Assembly (NCBI GenBank): GCA_002505805.1
Contig: DAWB01000212.1
Span: 6,764-18,866 of the forward strand
Source of the DNA: Methanosaeta sp. UBA80
Lineage (GTDB): Archaea > Halobacteriota > Methanosarcinia > Methanotrichales > Methanotrichaceae
DNA: 12,103 nucleotides
Reading direction: 5' to 3'
Shown: piece after piece, positions 1-6,550 of the stretch
How positions within the stretch are numbered: the stretch's first letter is position 1
Layout: the number at the start of each line of letters is the position of its first letter
The notes under the pieces: generated by a model
Database searches by the model: none
The model's input: the letters and a program-made list of their open reading frames with translations, nothing else
What the model was told of the DNA's origin: nothing
Made by a program: the position numbers and the translations under genes

Positions 1-451
1 TAACATAGTTCTCCGCACTTGAATGTCCGAAAGCGAATGCCTCTCTATTGCCTGCGCTGATCTGATCCAGATTAACCTTGGCACAGCAATCCTTGCAGGG
101 CGTGTGATTGGCCACGCGAGAGCCAATGCTTGGAGAGACATTATCGAATCCTTTCTGGCAGCAATAGCACTCTCCGGAGTCCTGATTCTTCTTGATCTCC
201 AGGTTGTTTGTTGCAGAAGCCAAACCTATCTTTTGCCAGATATTGTTAAACGCCATTGCCTTCTCATTTCCAACAGTTAGCGATTCGATATTTGTGTCTT
301 GAGATGCCGGGAAATTAAAGGCCGATTCTTCTGTCTCAAAGATCCCTCCGTATGTTCCCAAGACATTGGCACCGCTGGCCATGGCAGGAACTGCCAATAA
401 AGCCACTGCTAGCACAATTTCAATTATTCTAATGGTTTCATCCCCTTTCAT
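1..451 (-). CDS. Partial exported Cys-rich protein of unknown function (3' end beyond window)
   Basis: An open minus-strand frame of 150 codons reaches the left edge without a stop, so the C-terminus is missing. It begins with a hydrophobic segment (IVLAVALLAVPAMA, about residues 12-25) ending in an A-x-A-type signal peptidase site, so the protein is probably exported. The mature part carries two Cys clusters, C-x-C-C (95, 97, 98) and C-x2-C-C (119, 122, 123), which could bind metal or form disulfides, and one N-glycosylation sequon (NHT, 115). I do not recognise a family. The canonical ATG at 451 has no Shine-Dalgarno. A GGGGATGA stretch (445-438) sits 4 nt before an in-frame ATT at 433, which would give the cleaner signal peptide MRIIEIVLAV, so the real start is uncertain. 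It lies downstream of another exported protein gene on the same strand but has its own promoter. Confidence 0.72.
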   Translation of the reverse strand, partial: MKGDETIRIIEIVLAVALLAVPAMASGANVLGTYGGIFETEESAFNFPASQDTNIESLTVGNEKAMAFNNIWQKIGLASATNNLEIKKNQDSGECYCCQKGFDNVSPSIGSRVANHTPCKDCCAKVNLDQISAGNREAFAFGHSSAENYV

Positions 452-480
452 TGCTATTTAGTTATTCTAATTGATGTATT

Positions 481-490
481 CTATTTATAA
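481..490 (-). promoter_or_regulatory. TATA box of the partial exported-protein gene
   Basis: The minus strand reads TTATAAATAG here, close to the archaeal TATA consensus. Initiation about 26 nt downstream would fall near 459-460. That leaves a leader of about 9 nt to the ATG at 451, or about 27 nt to the in-frame ATT at 433, which has the better ribosome binding site. Confidence 0.5.
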
Positions 491-542
491 TTATCCACAG
501 CAATTTCGGCGTGTAGAGTCCGGAAATTATTTCGTGCCGATC

Positions 543-587
543 CAAAAAAGACCCGAAAGAGAAGAAGGATAGATCGCATCCTCCTTC
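543..587 (-). terminator. Stem-loop plus T-tract terminator of the 288-aa exported protein gene
   Basis: On the minus strand GAAGGAGGAT (587-578) pairs with ATCCTTCTTC (570-561): ten pairs with one G-U wobble around a 7-nt loop. A T-rich run ending in TCTTTTTT (to about 543) follows. It lies 40 nt past the stop of the upstream gene and before the next promoter, which is where a terminator is expected. Archaeal termination mainly needs the T-run; the stem may add efficiency or protect the 3' end. Confidence 0.55.
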
Positions 588-626
588 ATCGGATTGCTTT
601 CTTGGTAGAGAATTTGCTGAAAATCC

Positions 627-1493
627 TCAGCAATCAATTCCGTCGCAAGGGACCTTTTCCTTCTCCGGGACTGGATTCTCATGGAACTTTATGAGCTTCT
701 CCGCCTCGAACACTCCTGAGAACATCTCGTGGGCTTTGATGTCTTTGTAGAAGATCTTATGCCAGGTAGCATCGGTTCCCCAGGTACCATTGAAGCTGTT
801 TTTGGTGTCCATGCCTATTACATGAGCGGCATTATTGCCCATAAGCGCAGCCACACGATCTGTATCCCTTCCAGCATCCTTGAGGGCCTTGATGAGCTCC
901 TCGGGAGTCATGGTGGGATTGGCCTGGGCCATGTACTTGGAGTATTCCTCGGGATAGTACAGTGCCAAAAGCTGCAGATAATCCTGGTTCACAGGATCCA
1001 CAGGCCACTTTCTGGTGGTAGGCGCGGTTGAGACAAAGAATGCAGTCTGATCCTTCTCCATCTCAAATACAGCAAAATTCTCATCTATGGTGGCCCCGAT
1101 GCCGCCATAAAACTCCTTGGACTGCATGTGCTTGGCACCCACCAGGGGGGTATCTCCCGCATAGGTGAGCTTGGTGGACTCGTACAGATTGAGCTGCGAC
1201 TTGTCTCCCCCATTAACCGAGGTTATATTTCTCAGCAGCTTATCCGCATTCTGCGAGTAGGCATGCTCTTGATCTAGCTCCAAATCGCCATCACCCGCCA
1301 TGTTGTTGAAGTACTCCAGAGCGAGCTTTTTATCGACTATGGAGGTGCTGACATCAACAACACCTGTTCCTGACACTTTTTGTGCCTCGCAAAACTGCTC
1401 GTATTGTATTGGCGAAATCAGAGGAGGATTGGCCAATGCAATAGAGCAAGATAGCAATAGAACTAATGTTACTGCTATTACTACTCCCTTCAT
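627..1493 (-). CDS. Exported 288-aa protein of unknown function
   Basis: The protein starts with a Sec-type signal peptide (MKGVVIAVTLVLLLSCSIALA, cleavage likely after ALA-21). No further membrane segment is seen, so it should be released or held at the cell surface. An LLSC at residues 13-16 weakly resembles a lipobox but comes early. The mature chain has three Cys (35, 283, 288, the last two in a terminal CDGIDC), N-glycosylation sequons NIT and NGT, and a mixed alpha/beta composition. I recognise no catalytic motif. The start is well supported: a GGGGTGA ribosome binding site lies 6 nt upstream and a strong TATA box about 50 nt upstream. From memory, similar proteins are common in Methanothrix-type methanogens, which would fit an expanded lineage-specific surface family, but I cannot verify that here. 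Function is unknown. Confidence 0.85.
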   Translation of the reverse strand: MKGVVIAVTLVLLLSCSIALANPPLISPIQYEQFCEAQKVSGTGVVDVSTSIVDKKLALEYFNNMAGDGDLELDQEHAYSQNADKLLRNITSVNGGDKSQLNLYESTKLTYAGDTPLVGAKHMQSKEFYGGIGATIDENFAVFEMEKDQTAFFVSTAPTTRKWPVDPVNQDYLQLLALYYPEEYSKYMAQANPTMTPEELIKALKDAGRDTDRVAALMGNNAAHVIGMDTKNSFNGTWGTDATWHKIFYKDIKAHEMFSGVFEAEKLIKFHENPVPEKEKVPCDGIDC

Positions 1494-1499
1494 TTCAAT

Positions 1500-1551
1500 T
1501 CACCCCTTTTTTGATAGATTAATCAAAGAATTTGCCTTGAAGAGATATAAA
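1500..1551 (-). promoter_or_regulatory. TATA box and ribosome binding site of the 288-aa exported protein gene
   Basis: On the minus strand TTTATATC (1551-1544) is a near-consensus archaeal TATA box, preceded by TTCGATATG as a possible BRE. Initiation would fall near 1522, giving a leader of about 29 nt. GGGGTGA (1506-1500) lies 6 nt before the ATG at 1493. Confidence 0.6.
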
Positions 1552-1682
1552 CATATCGAAAGCAGTGGCAGGAATATGCCATCTGAATATTAAATAATAC
1601 GATCGTAGTAATACTAATCTTATTAATACCGAACATATAGCTAAATTAGCCTAAAATATTAGTATATCAATTAATTAGAATT

Positions 1683-1713
1683 TGACTCATTTAAAAAATA
1701 GCCTGACTCATTT
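1683..1713. repeat. Spaced direct repeat TGACTCATTT in the divergent promoter region
   Basis: TGACTCATTT occurs at 1683-1692 and again at 1704-1713, a 21-nt period, or about two helical turns. The first copy runs into an A/T stretch (TTTAAAAAATA) that could be the TATA element of the rightward DUF255 gene. The spacing is typical of tandem regulator sites on one DNA face; that reading is an inference. Confidence 0.4.
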
Positions 1714-1723
1714 CGATAATCAC

Positions 1724-1741
1724 TTTGCCATGCGTGGCAAA
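1724..1741. promoter_or_regulatory. Perfect inverted repeat TTTGCCA-TGCG-TGGCAAA
   Basis: Two exactly complementary 7-nt arms (1724-1730 and 1735-1741) flank TGCG. The element lies 46 nt before the preferred start of the DUF255 gene and downstream of its likely TATA element. It could be a DNA operator or a leader-RNA hairpin. Confidence 0.4.
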
Positions 1742-1786
1742 TGAATTCAAGTACTGACTATGGCTATAAGGTCTATTGTGATCCTT

Positions 1787-3889
1787 ATGGCTAAAGATCC
1801 CAATCAAAGCAAGAGTCCGTCCGCTCTCTCTGGACCTGCCAATCGCCTCATCGACGAGAAGAGTCCCTACCTTCTCCAGCACGCCCATAATCCCGTGGAC
1901 TGGTACCCCTGGAGCGAGGAAGCCTTCCAGGCTGCCGCCAGAGAGGACAGGCCGGTCTTTCTATCAGTGGGCTACTCCACCTGCCACTGGTGCCACGTGA
2001 TGGAACGGGAGACATTTGAGGACGAGAAGGCCGCCCGTGTTTTGAATGAGGGATTTGTGAGCATCAAGGTGGACCGGGAGGAGCGGCCGGATATAGACCA
2101 GATCTATATGAAGGCCGCCCTGGCCATGACCGGCCGGGGAGGCTGGCCCCTTTCCATAATCATGACTGCAGACAAGAAGCCCTTCTTTGCCGCAACCTAT
2201 ATTCCCAAGAGGGGGAGCTTCGGCCAGGCGGGGATGATGGAGATCATTCCCAGGATAGGAGAGCTATGGCGGGAGAACAGAGATGAACTGCTTCGCTCGG
2301 CTGACCAGATCCTGGATCATCTAAAGCAAGCTGCAGTCGTGCCCTCCCCGGAGGATGAAGCTCTAGACGAATCCCTTCTGAAGAGGGGCTATGATGCTCT
2401 TGCATCCATCTATGATCCCCAAAACGGCGGCTTTGGCGGCGCACCCAAGTTCCCCGCCCCTCACAACCTCCTCTTTCTTCTCCGTTACTGGAAGAGAAGC
2501 AAAGACGCTTTTGCCCTGCAGATGGTAGAAGAGACCCTGCAAGCCATGAGCATGGGCGGCGTCTTCGATCACCTGGGAGGAGGATTTCACAGATACTCCA
2601 CCGATGCCGGATGGCGCATTCCTCATTTTGAGAAGATGCTCTACGACCAGGCCACGATGGCCATGGCCTATACCGAGGCCTACCAGGCCACGGGAAAAAA
2701 GGAGTATGCTAGGACGGTCCAGGAGATTTTGGGGTATGTTCTGCGCGATATGACCTCCCAACAGGGAGGCTTCTTCTCCGCCGAGGATGCCGACAGCGAG
2801 GGAGAAGAGGGAGCATACTACCTCTGGGGGGCGGAAGAGCTGAAAGAGGTGCTGGAAAAAGAGGATCTTCGTCTCCTGATCAGGCTCTTTGATATTTATG
2901 AGAGCGGCAACTTCGAGACGGGTAGGAATATTCTCATCGCCAGATCCACCTTCAAGGATGCAGCATCGGTGCTCGGCGTCAGCGAGGGTGATCTCTGGAG
3001 GCGTTGGGAGGGCATCAGAGAGAGACTGCTGTCTGTGCGCGAAAAGAGGGTGCATCCCCAAAAGGATGACAAGATACTGGCCGACTGGAACGGCCTGATG
3101 ATATCCGCCCTGGCCAAAGCGGCTCAGGCTCTAAACCGACCGGATTATGCCAATGCCGCAGCCAGGGCGGCAGATTTCATATTAAATGAGATGAAAACTG
3201 AAGACGGCAGACTGCTTCATTCCTACCGGGAAGGTTCAGCGATATCCGGCTGCCTGGATGATTACGCCTTTCTGGTTTGGGGTCTGATCGACCTCTATGA
3301 GACGCTATTCGAGATCAAATACCTGCGTGCTGCCGCTAAGCTGACCCGGGCCATGATAGAGCATTTCTGGGATAATGGAAAAGGCGGCCTATTCTTTTCC
3401 CCCGATGATGCATCGGATCTGCCCCTGAGAGAGAAGGCATTTCGCGATGGAGCTATTCCCTCCGGAAATTCTGCCGCCATGCTGGACCTTCTCCGGCTCA
3501 GCCATCTCACCGGCCAGCCGGAATGTGAAAATAAAGCCTGGCAGCTGGCCAGAGCCTCAGGAGCCTCGGCAGCTGGCCAGACCCTGGGATACACCATGCT
3601 TCTCTCCTCCCTGGACTATGGCCTTGGACCGGCCATCCAAATCGCCCTGGTGGGTAAAAAGGAAGATGAGGACGCTGTTGAGATGCTCAAAGTAATAAGA
3701 GAGCGCTTCCTGCCCAGCAAATCTGTACTCCTCTCCCAGGGAGAGGATACGGCAGAGATGGCCGAATTCGCCAGAGGCCTGGCAAAAATCGAAGGCAAGA
3801 GCGCTGCCTATGTTTGCAGCGGCAAGAGCTGCCGCCCACCGGTCACCAGCCCTCGGGAGTTAATGCTTATGCTGGGGGAGCAAAATTAG
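1787..3889 (+). CDS. Thioredoxin-fold DUF255 protein (YyaL/SPATA20 family)
   Basis: This 700-aa protein has the family's two-part layout. The N-terminal thioredoxin-like domain (about residues 20-180) has the hallmark [18 protein letters not shown] stretch and the redox motif STCHWCHVM (Cys 66 and 69), followed by [11 protein letters not shown]. The rest matches the alpha/alpha-barrel part that resembles GlcNAc 2-epimerase-like six-hairpin proteins, including [17 protein letters not shown] and [16 protein letters not shown]-terminal CSGKSC (677, 682) is also present. Length is normal and the chain looks intact. No signal peptide is seen, so it should be cytoplasmic. The biochemical role of the family is not settled; thiol-disulfide chemistry is the usual inference. 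I prefer the ATG at 1787 because GTGATC (1778-1783) precedes it. An in-frame ATG at 1760 would add nine residues but has no ribosome binding site. Confidence 0.93.
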   Translation: MAKDPNQSKSPSALSGPANRLIDEKSPYLLQHAHNPVDWYPWSEEAFQAAAREDRPVFLSVGYSTCHWCHVMERETFEDEKAARVLNEGFVSIKVDREERPDIDQIYMKAALAMTGRGGWPLSIIMTADKKPFFAATYIPKRGSFGQAGMMEIIPRIGELWRENRDELLRSADQILDHLKQAAVVPSPEDEALDESLLKRGYDALASIYDPQNGGFGGAPKFPAPHNLLFLLRYWKRSKDAFALQMVEETLQAMSMGGVFDHLGGGFHRYSTDAGWRIPHFEKMLYDQATMAMAYTEAYQATGKKEYARTVQEILGYVLRDMTSQQGGFFSAEDADSEGEEGAYYLWGAEELKEVLEKEDLRLLIRLFDIYESGNFETGRNILIARSTFKDAASVLGVSEGDLWRRWEGIRERLLSVREKRVHPQKDDKILADWNGLMISALAKAAQALNRPDYANAAARAADFILNEMKTEDGRLLHSYREGSAISGCLDDYAFLVWGLIDLYETLFEIKYLRAAAKLTRAMIEHFWDNGKGGLFFSPDDASDLPLREKAFRDGAIPSGNSAAMLDLLRLSHLTGQPECENKAWQLARASGASAAGQTLGYTMLLSSLDYGLGPAIQIALVGKKEDEDAVEMLKVIRERFLPSKSVLLSQGEDTAEMAEFARGLAKIEGKSAAYVCSGKSCRPPVTSPRELMLMLGEQN

Positions 3890-4266
3890 GATGGAAGTCA
3901 CGCCCCTGGCGCTAGTCAAACGCCAGGGTCTGGGTTGATTCTCGCGATATTGCTTCCTGGATGCAGAGATGGCCGACAATAGGATTAGAGATCACAAGGG
4001 CAATAGATGCCGATATGGCTGAAAAGCCCCTCCTTCAGCTCGATAAAAATAAATACTACCAGTCCAGGAATAAGGGCCTGAGGAGATCCATATTTCCGAG
4101 AACGAGATTGCATCCGATCCCGATCGGCACCGTAGTTTGAATAGACACCGTAGCGGTAGCTACAAAGAAATGTCAGATATCGCCTCACGCAAATCTGGAA
4201 GCAAACCGTATTTTCTCGACAAGACAGGTCTATTTTATCACACGCAGGCTATGCGGTGATTCTTTA
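3890..4266. other. 377-nt intergenic gap without a supported gene
   Basis: Apart from the hairpin just after the DUF255 gene, I find no convincing gene. A short plus-strand frame (ATG at 4015, 41 codons) and a 67-codon minus-strand frame have no ribosome binding site or recognisable motif. CACCGTAG is repeated at 4128-4135 and 4146-4153, next to an 8-nt palindrome CCGATCGG (4120-4127). The last 60 nt hold candidate TATA elements (GTATTTTC near 4209, TATTTTATC near 4231). GGTGAT at 4255-4260 serves as ribosome binding site for the next gene. No tRNA-like structure is seen. Confidence 0.5.
3904..3928 (+). terminator. GC-rich hairpin after the DUF255 gene
   Basis: CCCTGGCG (3904-3911) and CGCCAGGG (3921-3928) are perfect complements around a 9-nt loop, 14 nt past the stop codon. 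Only a weak T-rich stretch (TTGATT) follows, so it is a terminator-like or 3'-end-protecting stem rather than a textbook terminator. Confidence 0.4.
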
Positions 4267-4920
4267 ATGAACAAACACAAAGACCACATTCCTAAAAGGG
4301 ATATAATGTATGTCTTAAAAGAAGATGACTCTCAATATATTGTTAATGAGAGTTACTTCTACAAGACTGAGCCCTATTACACCATAGTCAGAAATGAGAA
4401 AGAGTGGATCAGGACCATACCCAGCAGCAGCGATGTGCTGGATGCCTACATCGTCCCCATCTGTCTGGAGAAGGCCAAGCTGGCCGGAATCCCGGTCTGC
4501 GAATGGATCATATCCAATGTCTATGTCTCCCTGCCGGCCATAGTATATGGGCTAAACTACTTCTCCACTCCATCGGACCATTTTCTGGTGTCGGATCTGG
4601 AGCAGGCCAAGCAGATAATCAAGCATGTCACCAATCGGGGGAGATATCCCTTCTGCTATCAGAAGATAAGCGAGAGAGCTACTGTGGTCAAATGCGTATC
4701 CATCTTCGGCAAGTCCATAAATTGCTGCGAGAAGGCCAGGGATCTGGCAGAAAGGATCTATGAGGTATTTCACCTCCCACTGGTGGAGATAGTGATGGTC
4801 AAGGACGAAGCAGGCTGCCGTCTCTCATCTCTCTCCCCTGTAAAATACTCCCAATTATCAAAAGATGAGACGGAAATGCTACAGGACCTCCTGGATAAGA
4901 GGGTGAGCCGCCTTGAGTAA
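4267..4920 (+). CDS. RLAN-like protein (RimK-like ATP-grasp N-terminal domain), stand-alone
   Basis: A 217-aa cytoplasmic protein without signal or membrane segments. I assign it to the RimK-like ATP-grasp N-terminal (RLAN) type mainly because it sits directly before a RimK-type ATP-grasp gene of the class that normally carries this domain fused at its N-terminus. Supporting features are the N-terminal Tyr-rich segment (ESYFYKTEPYYTIVRNEKEW, about residues 28-47) and a C-terminal segment with VVKCVSIFG and HLPLVEIVMVKDEAGCRLSSLSPV, which has the look of an RLAN tail. The family is proposed to help bind or position a substrate for the ligase. The start is supported by GGTGAT (4255-4260) 6 nt upstream. 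Its last 8 nt overlap the next gene, and that gene's ribosome binding site lies inside this one, so the two should be translationally coupled. Coding is near certain; the family name is moderate. Confidence 0.7.
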   Translation: MNKHKDHIPKRDIMYVLKEDDSQYIVNESYFYKTEPYYTIVRNEKEWIRTIPSSSDVLDAYIVPICLEKAKLAGIPVCEWIISNVYVSLPAIVYGLNYFSTPSDHFLVSDLEQAKQIIKHVTNRGRYPFCYQKISERATVVKCVSIFGKSINCCEKARDLAERIYEVFHLPLVEIVMVKDEAGCRLSSLSPVKYSQLSKDETEMLQDLLDKRVSRLE

Positions 4921-5941
4921 GCTGGGCATATTTGTAAATCGACAGACCTTGAGCAGCTCGGAGCAGATCACGGCTGTGATAAAATGCAGAGATGTGGCTG
5001 AGAGCATGGGCCATACCGTAGAGTTCATCTTCCCCGTGGACATGAAAAAGATCCCCAAGCTGGATGCCCTCTTTATCCGTGCCAATACCGATCCCATGAA
5101 CAGCACCTATGTTGCGGCCCGGATGGCCCAGATGTACGGCATACCGGTGATAGACGATCCTGAATCCATAAAGATCTGCGCCGATAAAATCAATATGTAC
5201 ATGCATCTTATGAAAAAGAAAATCTCCATGCCTCAGACCCGCTTTTTAAGGAAAAAGGAACTGGATGAGGCCCAGGCAGCTGCACTATTCCTGGAATTGG
5301 GCTCTCCCCTGGTGCTCAAAGAGCCATCCACCTCCTTTTCCGCCCGGGTGGAGAAGGTGGAAAGTGTGGAGGATTTGCTCAAGGTGGCCAGAAGGTTCTT
5401 CAAGCTCTCGGACTGGATTGTGGTGCAGGAGTATATCGAGAGCAGGTTCGACTGGAGGGTGGGGGTGGTCGGCGGCCAATTGCTCTATGCCTGCCGGTAC
5501 ATCATTCCCTCTGAGACCTTCAAGATCCAGGCATCGGTGAATGGCCATGTCGTTTATTGCGATGTGGAGAGCGTGCCTGCCGATCAGGTTCCCCCGGAGG
5601 TCATAAGTCTGGGGCTAGAGGCCGGCAATGCTATAGGCAAGGGCCTATACGGAGTGGATATCAAGGAGAGCAACGGAAAGCTCTATGTCATTGAGGTCAA
5701 CGACAATCCCTCTCTGGAAGGGGGAGAGGATGCTCATTATCCGGATATGTTCGGAAAGATCATATCCTATCTCATGACCGGAGACGCAAGAGGCTATGCC
5801 GAGAGCCTCTCTCAAAAGGCCCTGGATTATGATGGCCTTGAGGGTGGACTGAGCCTGCGATCCGATTCTGCTTTATGCAGCCCATCCGCTCTGACCGAAA
5901 ATGAGTCCTACTCCTATAAAATAGATTTTTCGGAGAGATAG
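4913..5941 (+). CDS. RimK-type ATP-grasp ligase
   Basis: A 342-aa ATP-grasp enzyme, expected to activate a carboxylate as acyl-phosphate and join it to an amine. Visible family marks, in order: LDALFIRANTDPMNSTY (50-66) and GIPVIDDPESIKICADK (76-92) in the pre-ATP-grasp region, LVLKEPSTSFSARVEKV with ATP-contacting Lys136, VVQEYIESRFDWRVGVVGG (170-188), GVDI with Asp249, and the Mg-binding IEVNDNPSLEGGEDA (Glu261, Asn263, Asn265). These fit the RimK branch that usually carries an RLAN domain. The last ~45 residues, rich in Ser/Leu, form a tail beyond the normal end. It starts at TTG (4913) with GGGTGA (4901-4906) 6 nt upstream, overlapping the RLAN-like gene by 8 nt (TTGAGTAA). A T-run (CTTTTTTTAT, about 5953-5961) after the stop could end the transcript. 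Substrate is unknown; glutamate or another amino acid is plausible. Confidence 0.9.
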   Translation: MSKLGIFVNRQTLSSSEQITAVIKCRDVAESMGHTVEFIFPVDMKKIPKLDALFIRANTDPMNSTYVAARMAQMYGIPVIDDPESIKICADKINMYMHLMKKKISMPQTRFLRKKELDEAQAAALFLELGSPLVLKEPSTSFSARVEKVESVEDLLKVARRFFKLSDWIVVQEYIESRFDWRVGVVGGQLLYACRYIIPSETFKIQASVNGHVVYCDVESVPADQVPPEVISLGLEAGNAIGKGLYGVDIKESNGKLYVIEVNDNPSLEGGEDAHYPDMFGKIISYLMTGDARGYAESLSQKALDYDGLEGGLSLRSDSALCSPSALTENESYSYKIDFSER

Positions 5942-5951
5942 AGAAAGCCCA

Positions 5952-5962
5952 ACCTTTTTTTA
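5952..5962 (+). terminator. T-run terminator after the ATP-grasp gene
   Basis: ACCTTTTTTTATG follows the ATP-grasp stop by about 11 nt. A run of seven T is enough for intrinsic termination in archaea. AT-rich promoter-like sequence follows (TATTTATTTG and ATTAAATTAAATC, about 5992-6023), suggesting the next two genes can be transcribed separately. Confidence 0.4.
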
Positions 5963-6052
5963 TGCTGCATGAGAGGACGCATTTTAAAGGATATTTATTT
6001 GAATATTACTATTAAATTAAATCAAAGAGTCATTCAAAGAGATGATGATCTG

Positions 6053-6544
6053 ATGGAAGATGATCTATGCGAGGCTTTAAGCCGCTCTTGCCAGGGCTGC
6101 CGTCTTCAAGGAGGCTGCTGCTTTCAGGCCAGGCCGCCCCTGAGCCAGGAGAGAATCGATATTCTGAGAAGAAACGGTGTGCCTGATGAGGCTATGGAAT
6201 TTGAGGGATATTGGAGGCTGCGAACCAAGCCTGACGGCTATTGCATTCTCTTTGTGGATGGCAAATGCAGCATTCATTCCATTAAGCCGGAGAGCTGCGT
6301 GGCCGGGCCTTTTACATTTGATATTAAGAAGAGAATGCTCCAGATCTTCCTCAAGAGAGAGGTCATCTGTCCCATGGTCGGTTTTCTCAAGGCCAATCCC
6401 AATGCCTATGATTCACTGATGGAGACATCCGTGGACAGGATCATGCATCTGGTGAGAAGCATTCCCGCCGCAGAGATGGCCGAGATCCTGAAGATAGATG
6501 AGCCGGAAACGGATCTGGTGGCAGAGATAGCTCTAAAGGACTGA
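6053..6544 (+). CDS. YkgJ-type Cys-cluster (zinc/iron-binding) protein
   Basis: A 163-aa protein with the YkgJ/CxxCxxCC arrangement: C-x2-C-x5-CC (Cys 13, 16, 22, 23) near the start, then GYC-x7-C-x9-C (64, 72, 82) within GKCSIHSIKPESCVAGPF, and a further Cys at 107. These Cys are expected to bind zinc or an iron-sulfur centre; the family's biochemical role is not established. I prefer the ATG at 6053, preceded by GATGATC. An upstream in-frame ATG at 5969 would add 28 residues with unrelated composition, encoded by AT-rich DNA that looks like a promoter, and has no ribosome binding site. The gene ends 6 nt before the GCS2-type ligase gene, so they almost surely share a transcript. This suggests a role beside the ligase, for example metal supply or modification, but that is inference. 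Confidence 0.85.
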   Translation: MEDDLCEALSRSCQGCRLQGGCCFQARPPLSQERIDILRRNGVPDEAMEFEGYWRLRTKPDGYCILFVDGKCSIHSIKPESCVAGPFTFDIKKRMLQIFLKREVICPMVGFLKANPNAYDSLMETSVDRIMHLVRSIPAAEMAEILKIDEPETDLVAEIALKD

Positions 6545-6550
6545 AAGGAT

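Noticed and set aside
23..280. 85-codon plus-strand frame at the left edge
   Set aside because: It is the complement of the Cys-rich exported protein, whose frame has a signal peptide and promoter.
4015..4140. 41-codon plus-strand frame (MAEKPLLQLDKNK...), in frame with the RLAN-like gene downstream
   Set aside because: No ribosome binding site or motif. It is separated from the next gene by a TGA, and the following open stretch has no start codon until 4267.
3985..4188. 67-codon minus-strand frame in the gap before the RLAN-like gene
   Set aside because: No ribosome binding site, no recognisable motif and atypical composition; most likely chance.
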